Of a stretch of 64,000 nucleotides of DNA, positions 17,282-25,789 are shown piece by piece. Location of the stretch: contig JAYFOA010000035.1 in NCBI GenBank assembly GCA_034933145.1, positions 1 to 64,000 of the forward strand. Reading direction: 5' to 3'. Made by a program: the position numbers and the translations under genes. This stretch comes from UBA4644 sp034933145. Its GTDB lineage: Bacteria; Bacillota; Clostridia; Oscillospirales; Butyricicoccaceae. The notes beneath the pieces are model-generated. The model saw only the letters and a list, made by a program, of their open reading frames with translations. It did not search any database and was not told the DNA's origin. Position 1 is the stretch's first letter. Every line of letters starts with the position of its first letter.

Positions 17282-18157
17282 CTATTCGAGATTCTGAATC
17301 TGTTCGCGAATTTTCTCGATTTCGGCCTTCAGGTCGACCACCGTACGAGCAATCTCATAATCATTGGCCTTTGAACCGATGGTATTTGCTTCACGATTCA
17401 TCTCCTGCACCAAAAAGTCCAGCTTCCGGCCTACAGCCGTTTTGCTGTCCAACATGTGCGCCAATTGATGCAGGTGAGAGCGGAGCCGAACCAGCTCCTC
17501 CGTAACCGACACCTTGTCGGCAAACAGCGCGGCCTCCTGCAGGATACGCTGCTGGACAAGCTCTGCCCCGTCCAGAATTTCGTTCATCCGCTGAGCAATA
17601 CGAGCTCGGTATTCTTCAACGCTGTCCGGTGAGCGGGCCTCAATACAGTCTACCATGTCGGAAATCAGCTTTGCCCGCTGCTTTATATCCGCGCACAGAC
17701 GCTCTCCCTCACGGGTCCTCATGGCGTTATGTTCCTCAATGGCGCGATCCAGTACAGCGGCGACTTCTGCCGTCAGTTCCTCGGCATCCGGTTCATCTTT
17801 ATCAACATCCAGCGCATCCGGCATCTTCAGCAGAGATAACGCCGTCATATCCTCCGGCAGGCCATAGTCAGCAGCCACCTTCCGAGCCGCTTCCACATAA
17901 CCACGGATTACAGCGGAATTTGGCATTACACGGGCTTCTCCCTCCTTGGCGCGAACGGCAACAAAAATATCCACCTTACCCCGAGCCAGCGTCTCGGACG
18001 CCCGCTGTTTTACCATGTCTTCCAGGTAGCCGCACAGCCGCGGCACCTTAATGTTCAGATCGAGATAACGATGATTGACCGAACGAATTTCCACCGTTAT
18101 CTCACGTTTTTCATTTTCCTCCCGGACACGCCCATAGCCGGTCATGCTTTTCAGCAA
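17282..18157 (-). CDS. yicC: YicC/YloC family endoribonuclease
   Basis: About 291 residues. The family begins with an SMTGYGR motif, present here, and ends with a conserved coiled coil (LVQEMNREANTIGSKAND, then EIEKIREQIQNLE). YicC proteins are RNases that join small-RNA or rRNA turnover. The start is uncertain: I prefer TTG at 18157, because GGGGTGA lies six bases before it and the N-terminus then matches relatives; a GTG at 18166 would add three codons. It precedes remA by 11 bases. Confidence 0.88.
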   Translation of the reverse strand: MLKSMTGYGRVREENEKREITVEIRSVNHRYLDLNIKVPRLCGYLEDMVKQRASETLARGKVDIFVAVRAKEGEARVMPNSAVIRGYVEAARKVAADYGLPEDMTALSLLKMPDALDVDKDEPDAEELTAEVAAVLDRAIEEHNAMRTREGERLCADIKQRAKLISDMVDCIEARSPDSVEEYRARIAQRMNEILDGAELVQQRILQEAALFADKVSVTEELVRLRSHLHQLAHMLDSKTAVGRKLDFLVQEMNREANTIGSKANDYEIARTVVDLKAEIEKIREQIQNLE

Positions 18158-18175
18158 AACAGTCACCCCAACAAT

Positions 18176-18577
18176 TTATAAAATTTGTGTAATACGAAAT
18201 GTCATTTTCCCTTTTTTCTTCATCCGACGGGAGAAGAAAAAGCAAAATACGAGTCCCAGCAGCATCGCGCCCAAGGCGATCAGTACCCGTATTCCCTCCG
18301 TACCGGAGCTGAGGAAATAGCCGCCGATCATCAGAACGATTGGCATGATATAAAGCAGCGCTGCCAAAGACAGCACCTGTCCGCTAGAGCTCTCTACCAG
18401 AACCCAGTCCCCCACTTCGGCATGCACTTCGTTGAATGCCGATACCGTAATAGTTGCATCCGGGTGCGTACAGCCGTGACAGCTGTCGCAATCGCTGCCG
18501 CAAGCGGCCTTGCGCCGCACTTCGATCTGGGCTTCCTGCGCCGAGATTAATTCTTTTACTGTTGCTTCCTGTTGCAT
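18176..18577 (-). CDS. RseC/MucC-like positive regulator (SoxR-reducing system family)
   Basis: A 133-residue membrane protein. It has an N-terminal cysteine cluster (CGSDCDSCHGC, residues about 27-37), a small beta domain (VGDWVLVE), then two membrane spans and a basic C-terminus. This is the RseC_MucC layout, known near rnf and sigma-E systems in proteobacteria and widely found without them in Clostridia. Here no rnf or sox genes are nearby; the neighbour is a flavoprotein. The function is therefore open, though membrane-linked redox control is a reasonable guess. ATG 18577 has GAGGAG upstream. Confidence 0.8.
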   Translation of the reverse strand: MQQEATVKELISAQEAQIEVRRKAACGSDCDSCHGCTHPDATITVSAFNEVHAEVGDWVLVESSSGQVLSLAALLYIMPIVLMIGGYFLSSGTEGIRVLIALGAMLLGLVFCFFFSRRMKKKGKMTFRITQIL

Positions 18578-18587
18578 CTGCGTCTCC

Positions 18588-20162
18588 TCACTCGAAAGGT
18601 TTATACTGCTCCATGATCTGCTCGGCGGCCCGCAGTCCGTCCACCGCTGCACTAACGATTCCTCCGGCATAGCCAGCGCCTTCGCCGCAGGGAATCAGTC
18701 CCAAAACCGATGGGCTTCCAAGATCCTCTCCCCGCAGAATCCGCACGGGCGATGACGTTCGCGTTTCAATGCCCGTCAGGACAGCCTCCGGATCACCGAA
18801 GGCACGCAGTTTTCCCGCCAGTACCGGCAATGCCTGCCGCAAGCTGTCCCGCACCGAAACCGGGAGCAGTGCGCCCAGCTCGGCACCGGTCACACCCCGC
18901 GGATAAGAGGGCAGGACGTGTCCAAAGGAAATTGTCTTCCGGCCAACTAGAAAGTCGCCAACGGTCTGCGCCGGTGCCTGAAAGCCTCCACCGCCCGCCA
19001 CAAATGCCGCCCGTTCCAGTCTTCGCTGAAACGCGACACCCGCCAACGGATCTCTGCTTTCAAAATCCTCTGACTCAACCGGAACGCAGAGGGCGGAATT
19101 GGCATTTTGGCCGTTACGGGCATGATCGCTCATCCCGTTCGTAACTACGCCGAATGGCTCGCTGGCGGCGGCGATTACCCGCCCGCCGGGGCACATACAA
19201 AAGGTATAACATTTTCGAAGCGCTGTCTGTGCCGAAAGCACATACTCACCGGGTGGCAGGCCAGGCGTACCGCAGAAATGCCCATACAGACTGTCATCAA
19301 TATCCAACTGCCGATGTTCAATCCGCAGGCCAACGGAAAAGGGCTTTTGCTCCATCGCCACCCCCTGTGCCCGCAGCATCTCAAAACTATCCCGTGCACT
19401 GTGACCGATAGCAAGTACGGCTACGTCGGCAGGAACCATACCTTGATCGGTATGCAGTGCTGTCAGATAACCGCTCTCCGCTGCAAGCCCAGTCACAGCG
19501 CAGTTGAAACACACCTGTCCCCCCAAGCGAAGGATTTCCTCACGTATAGAAGAAACTACGTTTTTAAGCAGATCAGTACCCACATGGGGGCGTGCCAGCC
19601 GAAGTGAATCCTCAGGAGCGCCATGCTGCCGAAGCCATTCAAATACCAGCTCGCCGCGGGGATCCCCTACCCGGGTAGTCAGTTTCCCATCGGAATAGGC
19701 GCCCGCACCGCCTTCGCCAAACTGTATATTGGCGTGCGTGTCGAGCGCACCGGTTTCAAAAAATGCTGATACCGCCCGATCACGCGCGGAAAGCGAAGGG
19801 CCGCGTTCCAGCACCAGCGGACGGTACCCGCGCTTTGCCAGCGCCAGCGCCGCAAACAGCCCCGCGGGGCCGAACCCCACGATCACAGGCGGCGAAGAAA
19901 GCTGCTTGGTCCCCGATGGCTCCGGAAGAAATGGCTCCGGCCGAGGCCGCAGATCCGGTCGGTCTGGAAGCGTATTTTCATCCGAAACGGTCAGTTCCAC
20001 TGACCATACGCCGGTCAGCGTTCCGTGCCGCAGGTCAAAGGATCGTTTATGCACGGCCGCCATGGTACTCCCAGGAAGGGAAAGCGCCCGCCGCGCAGCA
20101 GACAGGGCTTCTTCCTCACCCGCCGCAAACGGCAGACGCAGCCCCGACAGTATATATCTCAT
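18588..20162 (-). CDS. NAD(P)/FAD-dependent oxidoreductase (COG2509-like flavoprotein)
   Basis: A 524-residue flavoprotein. After an N-terminal domain of about 95 residues, the dinucleotide-binding motif is VIVGFGPAGLFAALALA, followed by an acidic-end loop (LVLERG). Further family marks are NIQFGEGGAGAYSDGKL, the second-motif-like ADVAVLAIGHSARD and the C-terminal GLIPCGEGAGYAGGI. It matches the uncharacterised FAD-dependent dehydrogenases often annotated BaiN/RdsA-like or COG2509. The substrate is unknown. It lies between cdaR and the rseC-like gene, with nine-base gaps on both sides. Confidence 0.82.
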   Translation of the reverse strand: MRYILSGLRLPFAAGEEEALSAARRALSLPGSTMAAVHKRSFDLRHGTLTGVWSVELTVSDENTLPDRPDLRPRPEPFLPEPSGTKQLSSPPVIVGFGPAGLFAALALAKRGYRPLVLERGPSLSARDRAVSAFFETGALDTHANIQFGEGGAGAYSDGKLTTRVGDPRGELVFEWLRQHGAPEDSLRLARPHVGTDLLKNVVSSIREEILRLGGQVCFNCAVTGLAAESGYLTALHTDQGMVPADVAVLAIGHSARDSFEMLRAQGVAMEQKPFSVGLRIEHRQLDIDDSLYGHFCGTPGLPPGEYVLSAQTALRKCYTFCMCPGGRVIAAASEPFGVVTNGMSDHARNGQNANSALCVPVESEDFESRDPLAGVAFQRRLERAAFVAGGGGFQAPAQTVGDFLVGRKTISFGHVLPSYPRGVTGAELGALLPVSVRDSLRQALPVLAGKLRAFGDPEAVLTGIETRTSSPVRILRGEDLGSPSVLGLIPCGEGAGYAGGIVSAAVDGLRAAEQIMEQYKPFE

Positions 20163-20171
20163 ACGCAGTTA

Positions 20172-21401
20172 CTATTCTCCCGTTCTCGGCAGTGTATAGG
20201 TGCCGCTTACCGTATATGATCCGAACAGCTTAATGCCGGGAATATTGACTTTCACATCCAATGGGATCTCATTTTCCCCTTCTGTCAATGTGTCGGAAGA
20301 GGCGGAGGTCGTCACGGTGAAATTACTCACCTGCAGTGTGGCCAGCGCATCCTCTGGGCCAAAGAGACGAAGCTCCAGTGTCCCGTCGGCATAGACAAGA
20401 CCGTCAATTGGCGGGAAGCTGTCAGCAGGCAAAGCAAAGACTGAGCGGGTATATCCCGGCGTCTCGATGGTCACGGTGGCGGTAGTCGGCTCCCCCGCCA
20501 CCGCGGACACGCCGTTGGGCAGGAGGATCGGCAGTTCCACCGTCATCGTGTTGTTTTCCAGCACGCTGCGGAGACTAATCGTCCCCAGCGGTATTTGGTG
20601 CACCGTCGCCACCGCCTCCTCGTTTCCGGAAATTTGGATGCTGGACGGTTCGATGGTATATGTGATCATATCCTGGGTCAGATATTCGGAATCAGAAAAC
20701 GCCACCGTCAGCGGGACAGCATCACTATGGGTGATCGTATAACCAAGCACGGTGGACGGCGTATCCGCATTCAGCCGGCTGCTGTCTACCGGATCGCCGT
20801 CGGCGTCAACCAGAATATAGCTGAGACTGGTTTCGCCGGATTCGGTCATTCCGGTGATATCGAACGCCGCCTGGGCGTGGTCAACCGCTGCCAGATCGGT
20901 TTCCGGGCCGGAGATGCTGATAGCGTCCGGCGTCAGCCGCCAGTTGGAGAGCTCATAGCCGTCCGCCAGTTTTCCATCAAGATGCAGGCGAACCGGTACC
21001 GAACGAGAGCTCAGCCGGTCTACAATCAGCTTGACTTGCGCCGGGGATTTGGAGGTAACGGTCAGCCCGTCCACTTCGGCGGTAACACTGTAGTTAAGGG
21101 AATAGGTACCCGGGATAGTGATTGATGCCACATTGACCGTCGCGGATATCTTGCTGGAGTTCATTTGCAGGATCCGGTCGCGTTTGCCGGAAACTTTGAC
21201 CGAAATGGTGGTGTCCGCACCGGAAATAATGGTCAGCCCATTGTCGGAAAGCTGCTGGATTCCCTCGATCTGCAGAGAAACGTTGGAATAGGTTTCGCTT
21301 CCATCGGTATTTTGCGTGCGGATAACATAGATCCACGTCATCAGCGCAATCAAAAGCGCCAGCGCCCGCAAAAAGATATCATGTTCGCGCATCCATTTCA
21401 T
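20172..21401 (-). CDS. cdaR: YbbR-domain protein CdaR, regulator of CdaA
   Basis: A 409-residue protein with a single N-terminal signal anchor (about residues 9-25) and an extracytoplasmic part made of repeated YbbR domains. Repeat units of roughly 80-90 residues are recognisable from recurring PVRLHLDGKL-, VELPILLPNGV- and EIPLDVKVNIPGIK-type strands. CdaR binds and tunes the diadenylate cyclase CdaA. Its ATG overlaps the cdaA stop (ATGA), which supports a complex. The usual third partner glmM is not downstream here. Confidence 0.92.
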   Translation of the reverse strand: MKWMREHDIFLRALALLIALMTWIYVIRTQNTDGSETYSNVSLQIEGIQQLSDNGLTIISGADTTISVKVSGKRDRILQMNSSKISATVNVASITIPGTYSLNYSVTAEVDGLTVTSKSPAQVKLIVDRLSSRSVPVRLHLDGKLADGYELSNWRLTPDAISISGPETDLAAVDHAQAAFDITGMTESGETSLSYILVDADGDPVDSSRLNADTPSTVLGYTITHSDAVPLTVAFSDSEYLTQDMITYTIEPSSIQISGNEEAVATVHQIPLGTISLRSVLENNTMTVELPILLPNGVSAVAGEPTTATVTIETPGYTRSVFALPADSFPPIDGLVYADGTLELRLFGPEDALATLQVSNFTVTTSASSDTLTEGENEIPLDVKVNIPGIKLFGSYTVSGTYTLPRTGE

Positions 21402-22261
21402 TTGCGGATCGCCCCCTTCAGCCAGGTGCCCAGACGCCGATGTTCATCCGTCTCCTCCAGTTCCGGTACCAATTCCTTGATCAGCAGGCGCTCCAATGTT
21501 TCCGGTGCCAGATGCCTCTTGAGCATTCCGCCGGCCGCCAGTGATATGGCGCCGGTCTCTTCAGAAACGATAACAGACAGCGAATCATAGCTCTCACTCA
21601 TTCCCAGCCCGGCGCGGTGGCGTGTCCCCAGATCCTTGCTGATATTCAAATTACCGGACAGAGGGAGAATGCAGCCCGCTGCGCGGATGCGGAAATCACA
21701 TACGATCATTGCGCCGTCATGCAGCGCTGCCTTGGGAAAAAAGATATTTTTAATCAGCTGGGCATTGACGGCAGCGTCAATCACCGTGCCGGTATTGATC
21801 ACGGCTGTCAGGGGCTCCTGCCGTTCAAAAATAATCAAAGCGCCCGTCTTGCTGCGGGACATCTCGGCCACTGCCTCAACCGTCTGGGCGATAGCGGCCC
21901 GGGCGCTGGCATCAGCTACCTTCGTACGGAAAAGAAGGTTTTTGATACCCTTTCCGCTTCCGACCTTTTCCAGCATCTTGCGCAGTTCTGGCTGAAAAAT
22001 GATAACCAGTGCGAGAATCCCGATCTGCATAACGTTGCTCAGGATGAAATTAATGACATGCAGCTGCATCCAATCGGAAAGTTGAAGAATTACCAGCAGC
22101 GCCAAAAGTCCCTGCAGCAGCCGCAACGCACTGGAGTTGCGCAGATACCGCATCAGGCGGTACAGCAAGAAAGCCACCAGCAGGATATCAATGACATCCC
22201 AGATGGTGGCCAGCTTAAGTATTTTCCAAATATACTGAAAACCTTCCATAGCTGTGCCCAT
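21398..22261 (-). CDS. cdaA: Diadenylate cyclase CdaA (DacA), c-di-AMP synthase
   Basis: A 287-residue membrane enzyme making c-di-AMP, which controls potassium and osmolyte balance. Three membrane spans fill about residues 15-100. The DAC domain has the catalytic DGA motif (LHDGAMIV) and RHRAGLG. It is the first gene of the long minus-strand series and has a good promoter just upstream. The start has no Shine-Dalgarno sequence; an internal ATG at 22249 has only a weak one. I keep the first ATG. Confidence 0.95.
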   Translation of the reverse strand: MGTAMEGFQYIWKILKLATIWDVIDILLVAFLLYRLMRYLRNSSALRLLQGLLALLVILQLSDWMQLHVINFILSNVMQIGILALVIIFQPELRKMLEKVGSGKGIKNLLFRTKVADASARAAIAQTVEAVAEMSRSKTGALIIFERQEPLTAVINTGTVIDAAVNAQLIKNIFFPKAALHDGAMIVCDFRIRAAGCILPLSGNLNISKDLGTRHRAGLGMSESYDSLSVIVSEETGAISLAAGGMLKRHLAPETLERLLIKELVPELEETDEHRRLGTWLKGAIRK

Positions 22262-22288
22262 CTCATTATTATTATTCTTATTTAAATA

Positions 22289-22317
22289 ATAATATCAAAA
22301 AATAGGCCGGTTTTCAA
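22289..22317 (-). promoter_or_regulatory. Sigma-A promoter of the cdaA operon
   Basis: On the minus strand TTGAAA (22312-22317) and TATTAT (22289-22294) are separated by 17 bases, directly downstream of the cysteine desulfurase stop. The predicted start is only about 20 bases from the cdaA ATG, leaving an AT-only leader. Confidence 0.75.
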
Positions 22318-22325
22318 GTGGCAAT

Positions 22326-23453
22326 TTAGTGTCTCAGCTTCCGAACGGCTGCCGCCATCGCGTCCACTTCCACACCCGTATTAAAGGGGGAAAAGCTTGC
22401 CCGGACAGTTCCGGTCTCCAGCGTACCGGCACTTTCATGAGCCAACGGCGCGCAGTGCAGCCCACAACGCAGGCAGATCCCTTGCTTTCCCAGTTGATGG
22501 CATAGTGTATCGGGATCTGCCCACTCTGTTGTAAAGGATAAAACGCCGGTCTGATTTTTTCCCCGCCAGGCGGTGACCCCAGGGATGTCTGCCAAGCGAT
22601 CTGCCAGCCGGGCAGTCAGCATTCTTTCATGCTGACAGATGGCGTCTATTCCCTCTTTGCGAACATATCGCACTCCGGCCAGAAGACCGGCAATGCCATG
22701 AACGTTGAGTGTCCCGCTCTCCAGCATATCGGGCAGGAAGTCCGGCTGGGTCAGGCTTCGGGAAAGGCTTCCGGTTCCTCCCTGAGCAACGCTGTAAAGT
22801 TTGTTGGCATTACAGCAAAGAAGAACGCCGGTTCCTTGCGGGCCGAAAAGGGATTTATGTCCGGGCATACAAACAAACGCTACACTTTTCAAATCCTGAA
22901 CGTTGATCGGCAATACGCCGGCAGACTGGGAGGCGTCAATGATGAGCGGTATGCCGCGGTCAACGCAAAGTGAGTCAATCTCCATCAGCGGCTGGATACA
23001 TCCAAATACATTGGATACATGATTGCACACGATGCAGATCGTATCCTCCCGCAGGGCATCACGGAATGCGGTACAGGCTCCCTTTGCATCAAACGGTGCA
23101 GCCCGCGCGACGGTATAGGTAACGCCCGCACTCTTCATTGCCTCCAGCGGCCGGACGACGGAATTATGCTCATACCCGGAGATCACAGCATGCCCGCCGT
23201 CCTGAAGCAGACTGCGGATCGCGATGTTGAGCGCATATGTTGCATTACAGGTGAAAACTACCCTGCCCGGATCCTCCAGCCCAAAGAGATCCGCCAGCTC
23301 CCGTCGGCAGGCAAACACGGTATCCGCAGCACGCATGGCCGGCGCATGTGCGCTGCGGCCGGGGTTCGCGCAGGTATACAGTGCAGCACTTACGGCCCTT
23401 CGGACAGTGGCAGGTTTTTGCAGCGTGGTGGCGGCATTGTCGAAATAGATCAT
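22326..23453 (-). CDS. Cysteine desulfurase family PLP enzyme (class V aminotransferase)
   Basis: A 375-residue PLP enzyme that removes sulfur (or selenium) from cysteine. The start MIYFDNAATT is typical. The PLP lysine lies in CMPGHKSLFGPQGTG and the catalytic-loop cysteine region in LRCGLHCAPLAH, resembling SufS/CsdB group II enzymes. The gene follows a DUF3343 gene with an ATGA overlap. That pairing suggests sulfur or selenium handed to the small partner, rather than a general Fe-S (SUF) operon, since no sufBCD or iscU is present here. Confidence 0.88.
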   Translation of the reverse strand: MIYFDNAATTLQKPATVRRAVSAALYTCANPGRSAHAPAMRAADTVFACRRELADLFGLEDPGRVVFTCNATYALNIAIRSLLQDGGHAVISGYEHNSVVRPLEAMKSAGVTYTVARAAPFDAKGACTAFRDALREDTICIVCNHVSNVFGCIQPLMEIDSLCVDRGIPLIIDASQSAGVLPINVQDLKSVAFVCMPGHKSLFGPQGTGVLLCCNANKLYSVAQGGTGSLSRSLTQPDFLPDMLESGTLNVHGIAGLLAGVRYVRKEGIDAICQHERMLTARLADRLADIPGVTAWRGKNQTGVLSFTTEWADPDTLCHQLGKQGICLRCGLHCAPLAHESAGTLETGTVRASFSPFNTGVEVDAMAAAVRKLRH

Positions 23454-23698
23454 TCTCTTACCTCCCGAAAACCCCCATCGGACATTGCCTGATAGACCAT
23501 CGGGCGATACCCGAGCCGGCGAGTGACAGCTAGTGTCTGTTGCAGACGCTCCTGCGGTACCATCAGCGCATAGCTACAGGATCCCTTTCCCAACGACAGC
23601 GGCGGACGTACCACGGAAACATGTAAGCCAGTACGTCGTAAGGCCTCTGCGGCACATTGGGTTTGGGTCAAAGAAAGAAATACAAAAAAACAGTTCAC
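23450..23698 (-). CDS. DUF3343 protein, putative Se/S carrier
   Basis: An 82-residue protein with the DUF3343 pattern: an FVFLSLTQTQCAAEALRR helix, a VVRPPLSLGKGSCSYALMV core with the conserved Cys, and a C-terminal GYRPMVYQ. Pfam describes the family as putative Se/S carriers. The start is GTG at 23698; AAAGGAG lies 11 bases upstream. It is translationally coupled to the cysteine desulfurase, its likely donor. Confidence 0.8.
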   Translation of the reverse strand: MNCFFVFLSLTQTQCAAEALRRTGLHVSVVRPPLSLGKGSCSYALMVPQERLQQTLAVTRRLGYRPMVYQAMSDGGFREVRE

Positions 23699-23807
23699 AG
23701 ACGGACACGCTCCTTTCGGCCCAGTAAACTACCGAAGCCGGCTGTCCCATCCTATGCGCCGCACCGTGTTTTGGGTATGCCGAAAAAATAGCATCTGTTT
23801 GCTCTGT

Positions 23808-23842
23808 AAAAAAACTAATAAAAAAGCAGGCCGTTCGGCCTG
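23808..23842 (-). terminator. Rho-independent terminator downstream of ispF and the remnant
   Basis: On the minus strand CAGGCC-GAAC-GGCCTG forms a perfect 6-bp stem with a tetraloop, followed by CTTTTTTATTAGTTTTTTT. It ends the carD-ispD-ispF transcript. Confidence 0.88.
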
Positions 23843-23848
23843 TCTGTG

Positions 23849-24003
23849 TTATTCAAAAATCAGTGTGAAAACACCGTCTTCAGAATGAAAATCATTTGGC
23901 ACATCTGGGGCCGCATCGAGGGCACCCCGATTATAATGTATTCATTTTGTGCGGCGATCCCTTCTAGTTCAATTTCTGTAAAGCCGTAATGCTTTCCATT
24001 ATT
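23849..24003 (-). pseudogene. Decayed coding remnant with a probable frameshift
   Basis: Two minus-strand frames look coding. The upstream one reads NNGKHYGFTEIELEGIAAQ then NEYIIIG; the downstream one reads ALDAAPDVPNDFHSEDGVF then TLIFE before TAA at 23849. They join across a run of four G around 23915-23918, where one inserted or lost base would reconnect them. An in-frame stop lies directly upstream and there is no start codon. It ends seven bases before a terminator. I do not recognise the family. Confidence 0.4.
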
Positions 24004-24046
24004 TTAAAAGCCTTTCATGCTTTTGGGAAAGAATAGCCCGACATTT

Positions 24047-24520
24047 TTATCGTTCGATCAGGCATACCGCCTGTACCGCAATACCTTCTTCGGTACCGGT
24101 AAATCCCATTCGCTCCTCCGTTTTGGCTTTTACCGAAACTGCTTCCGAAGGAATCCCCAGCTCCCCCGCCATTCGTGCCGCCATCTGGCCGAGAAACGGA
24201 GACAGCTTCGGCGCCTGTGCAATTATGGTCGCGTCGACATTTCCAATCTGCCAGCCGAGCATACGTAACCGCTCTGCCACTGAATGCAGCAACGTCATGC
24301 TGTCGGCATCTTCATACCGGGGATCCGTGTCAGGAAACAGCACGCCAATGTTCCCTTCACCCGCCGCACCCAACAGTGCATCAATCACAGCATGGGCCAA
24401 TGCATCGGCGTCACTATGACCCAGCAATCCCCGGCCATGCGGAATTTCAATGCCGCCGAGAATCAATTTTCGTCCTTCGACAAGCCGATGTGCATCGTAT
24501 CCTTGTCCCACCCGGATCAT
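24047..24520 (-). CDS. ispF: 2-C-methyl-D-erythritol 2,4-cyclodiphosphate synthase
   Basis: A 157-residue MEP pathway enzyme that cyclises CDP-methylerythritol phosphate. The N-terminal motif GQGYDAHRLVEG supplies the metal Asp and His, and LGHSDADALAHAVIDALLGA the third ligand. FPDTDPRYEDADS and the CDP-binding AKTEERMGFTG are typical. The start at 24520 overlaps the ispD stop (ATGA). The frame is open farther upstream only through ispD. Confidence 0.96.
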   Translation of the reverse strand: MIRVGQGYDAHRLVEGRKLILGGIEIPHGRGLLGHSDADALAHAVIDALLGAAGEGNIGVLFPDTDPRYEDADSMTLLHSVAERLRMLGWQIGNVDATIIAQAPKLSPFLGQMAARMAGELGIPSEAVSVKAKTEERMGFTGTEEGIAVQAVCLIER

Positions 24521-25236
24521 TGCGTGCACCTCATCTCCAGAATTGCTTCCGCCAGCAGCAAATCTTCCGGCGTAGTAAGCTTGATATTTTGGCTGCTGCA
24601 GGATACCAAAACCGGATGGAGGCCCATCCGCTCCAGTGCCATACACTCGTCGGTAACGGCGACGCTCTCATCCAGTGCACGCTTCAGTGCCGCCAACAGG
24701 AGCGTCTTATCCGCAGCCTGAGGTGTCTGGGCGGCAAAGAGTCCTTCGCGCTCGACAGTTTCCTGAATCCGTCCATCCCTGCCTGCACGCTTCATCGTAT
24801 CGCGTACTGGCACCGCAGCAACGGCACATTGATTGGCCGCGGCAGCGCGAATCACGGCCTCTATCTCCGCGGGGGAGGTCAGGGGACGTGCAGCGTCCTG
24901 CACAACCAAAATCTCGGTCTCCGGCATCGCCTCACAGCAGGCACAATATACGCTTTCCAGACGCGTTTTCCCGCCTTTGATTACTTTCCGTACCTTGGAA
25001 CAGTCGAGTTTGGCCGCTAGGTTGGCGTATTCAACAATCATATCTTCCCGTGCTGCAATGACCACTTCACGCACGATCTCACAATTTTCCAGCGCTAGCA
25101 GAGAATGTCCCAGTACCGGCATTCCTGCAAGCTCCATCAGCAGCTTATTGCAGCCCATCCGCTCCCCGCTGCCACCGGCGGCGAGAACAGCCGTCACATA
25201 GGGCGGGTTTTTCACTTTTTTTGAAAACAAGGGCAT
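24517..25236 (-). CDS. ispD: 2-C-methyl-D-erythritol 4-phosphate cytidylyltransferase
   Basis: A 239-residue enzyme that couples CTP to MEP. The nucleotide-binding motif is VLAAGGSGERMG, and VVQDAARPLTSP is the conserved Asp loop. I start at ATG 25236, which has GAAAGGAA upstream; a GTG seven codons earlier is possible. It follows carD by 50 bases and overlaps ispF, the usual ispD-ispF pairing. Confidence 0.95.
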   Translation of the reverse strand: MPLFSKKVKNPPYVTAVLAAGGSGERMGCNKLLMELAGMPVLGHSLLALENCEIVREVVIAAREDMIVEYANLAAKLDCSKVRKVIKGGKTRLESVYCACCEAMPETEILVVQDAARPLTSPAEIEAVIRAAAANQCAVAAVPVRDTMKRAGRDGRIQETVEREGLFAAQTPQAADKTLLLAALKRALDESVAVTDECMALERMGLHPVLVSCSSQNIKLTTPEDLLLAEAILEMRCTQ

Positions 25237-25286
25237 ACGATTCCTTTCGCAAATCACTCAGAGCGTATTTTCCCTGCCGCTCAATT

Positions 25287-25763
25287 TCACATCAGACAGT
25301 CGGTCAGCAGTGTCTCCGCTTCCTCAAGTGTCAGTTCCTTGGCCAGCATCAGCTCCGATACGATGATCTGACGCGCATTGGCAAGTATCTTCCGTTCGCC
25401 TGTGGAAAGCCCACGTACCCGTTCGCGTGCAATCAAGCTTTTTATGACACAGGCGACCTGCATCAGGTCTCCGCTTTTTATCCTGAGCATATTATCACGA
25501 TAGCGCTGGTTCCAGTTATCGTTGACCTCCACGGGAATTGACGCAAAGGCGATCAGCAATTCATCTGCATGGGCACCATCCACAATTTTACGAACGCCTA
25601 TTTCCTCGCTTGTATCACAGGGAACCAGCATGGTCATGGACCCGTAAGTCAGCTGCAGGACATAGTACTGCCGCGCTTTTCCGTCAATCCGCTCTGAGAT
25701 TATGTTTGCAATGACCCCGGCGCCGTGCATCGGATGTGCAATCCGGTCCCCGATGTGATACAT
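25287..25763 (-). CDS. carD: CarD/CdnL family transcriptional regulator
   Basis: A 158-residue protein with the RNA-polymerase-interacting domain (MYHIGDRIAHPMHGAGVI, also found in the repair factor Mfd) followed by a helical C-terminal domain that contacts promoter DNA. The family stabilises open complexes. AAAGGAGG lies upstream of ATG 25763. Placement directly before ispD-ispF is common in Firmicutes, which may reflect co-transcription rather than function. Confidence 0.9.
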   Translation of the reverse strand: MYHIGDRIAHPMHGAGVIANIISERIDGKARQYYVLQLTYGSMTMLVPCDTSEEIGVRKIVDGAHADELLIAFASIPVEVNDNWNQRYRDNMLRIKSGDLMQVACVIKSLIARERVRGLSTGERKILANARQIIVSELMLAKELTLEEAETLLTDCLM

Positions 25764-25789
25764 ACTTACCTCCTTTGCTTATTATGTTT

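Larger units (their letters stand above)
23699..24046. other. Gap between the DUF3343 gene and ispF
   Basis: This 348-base stretch holds the DUF3343 leader, a terminator (23808-23842) and a decayed coding remnant (23849-24003). Between 23699 and 23807 I find no convincing sigma-A promoter; a CATAGGAT sequence at 23749-23756 on the minus strand resembles a sporulation-sigma -10 box. Confidence 0.5.
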
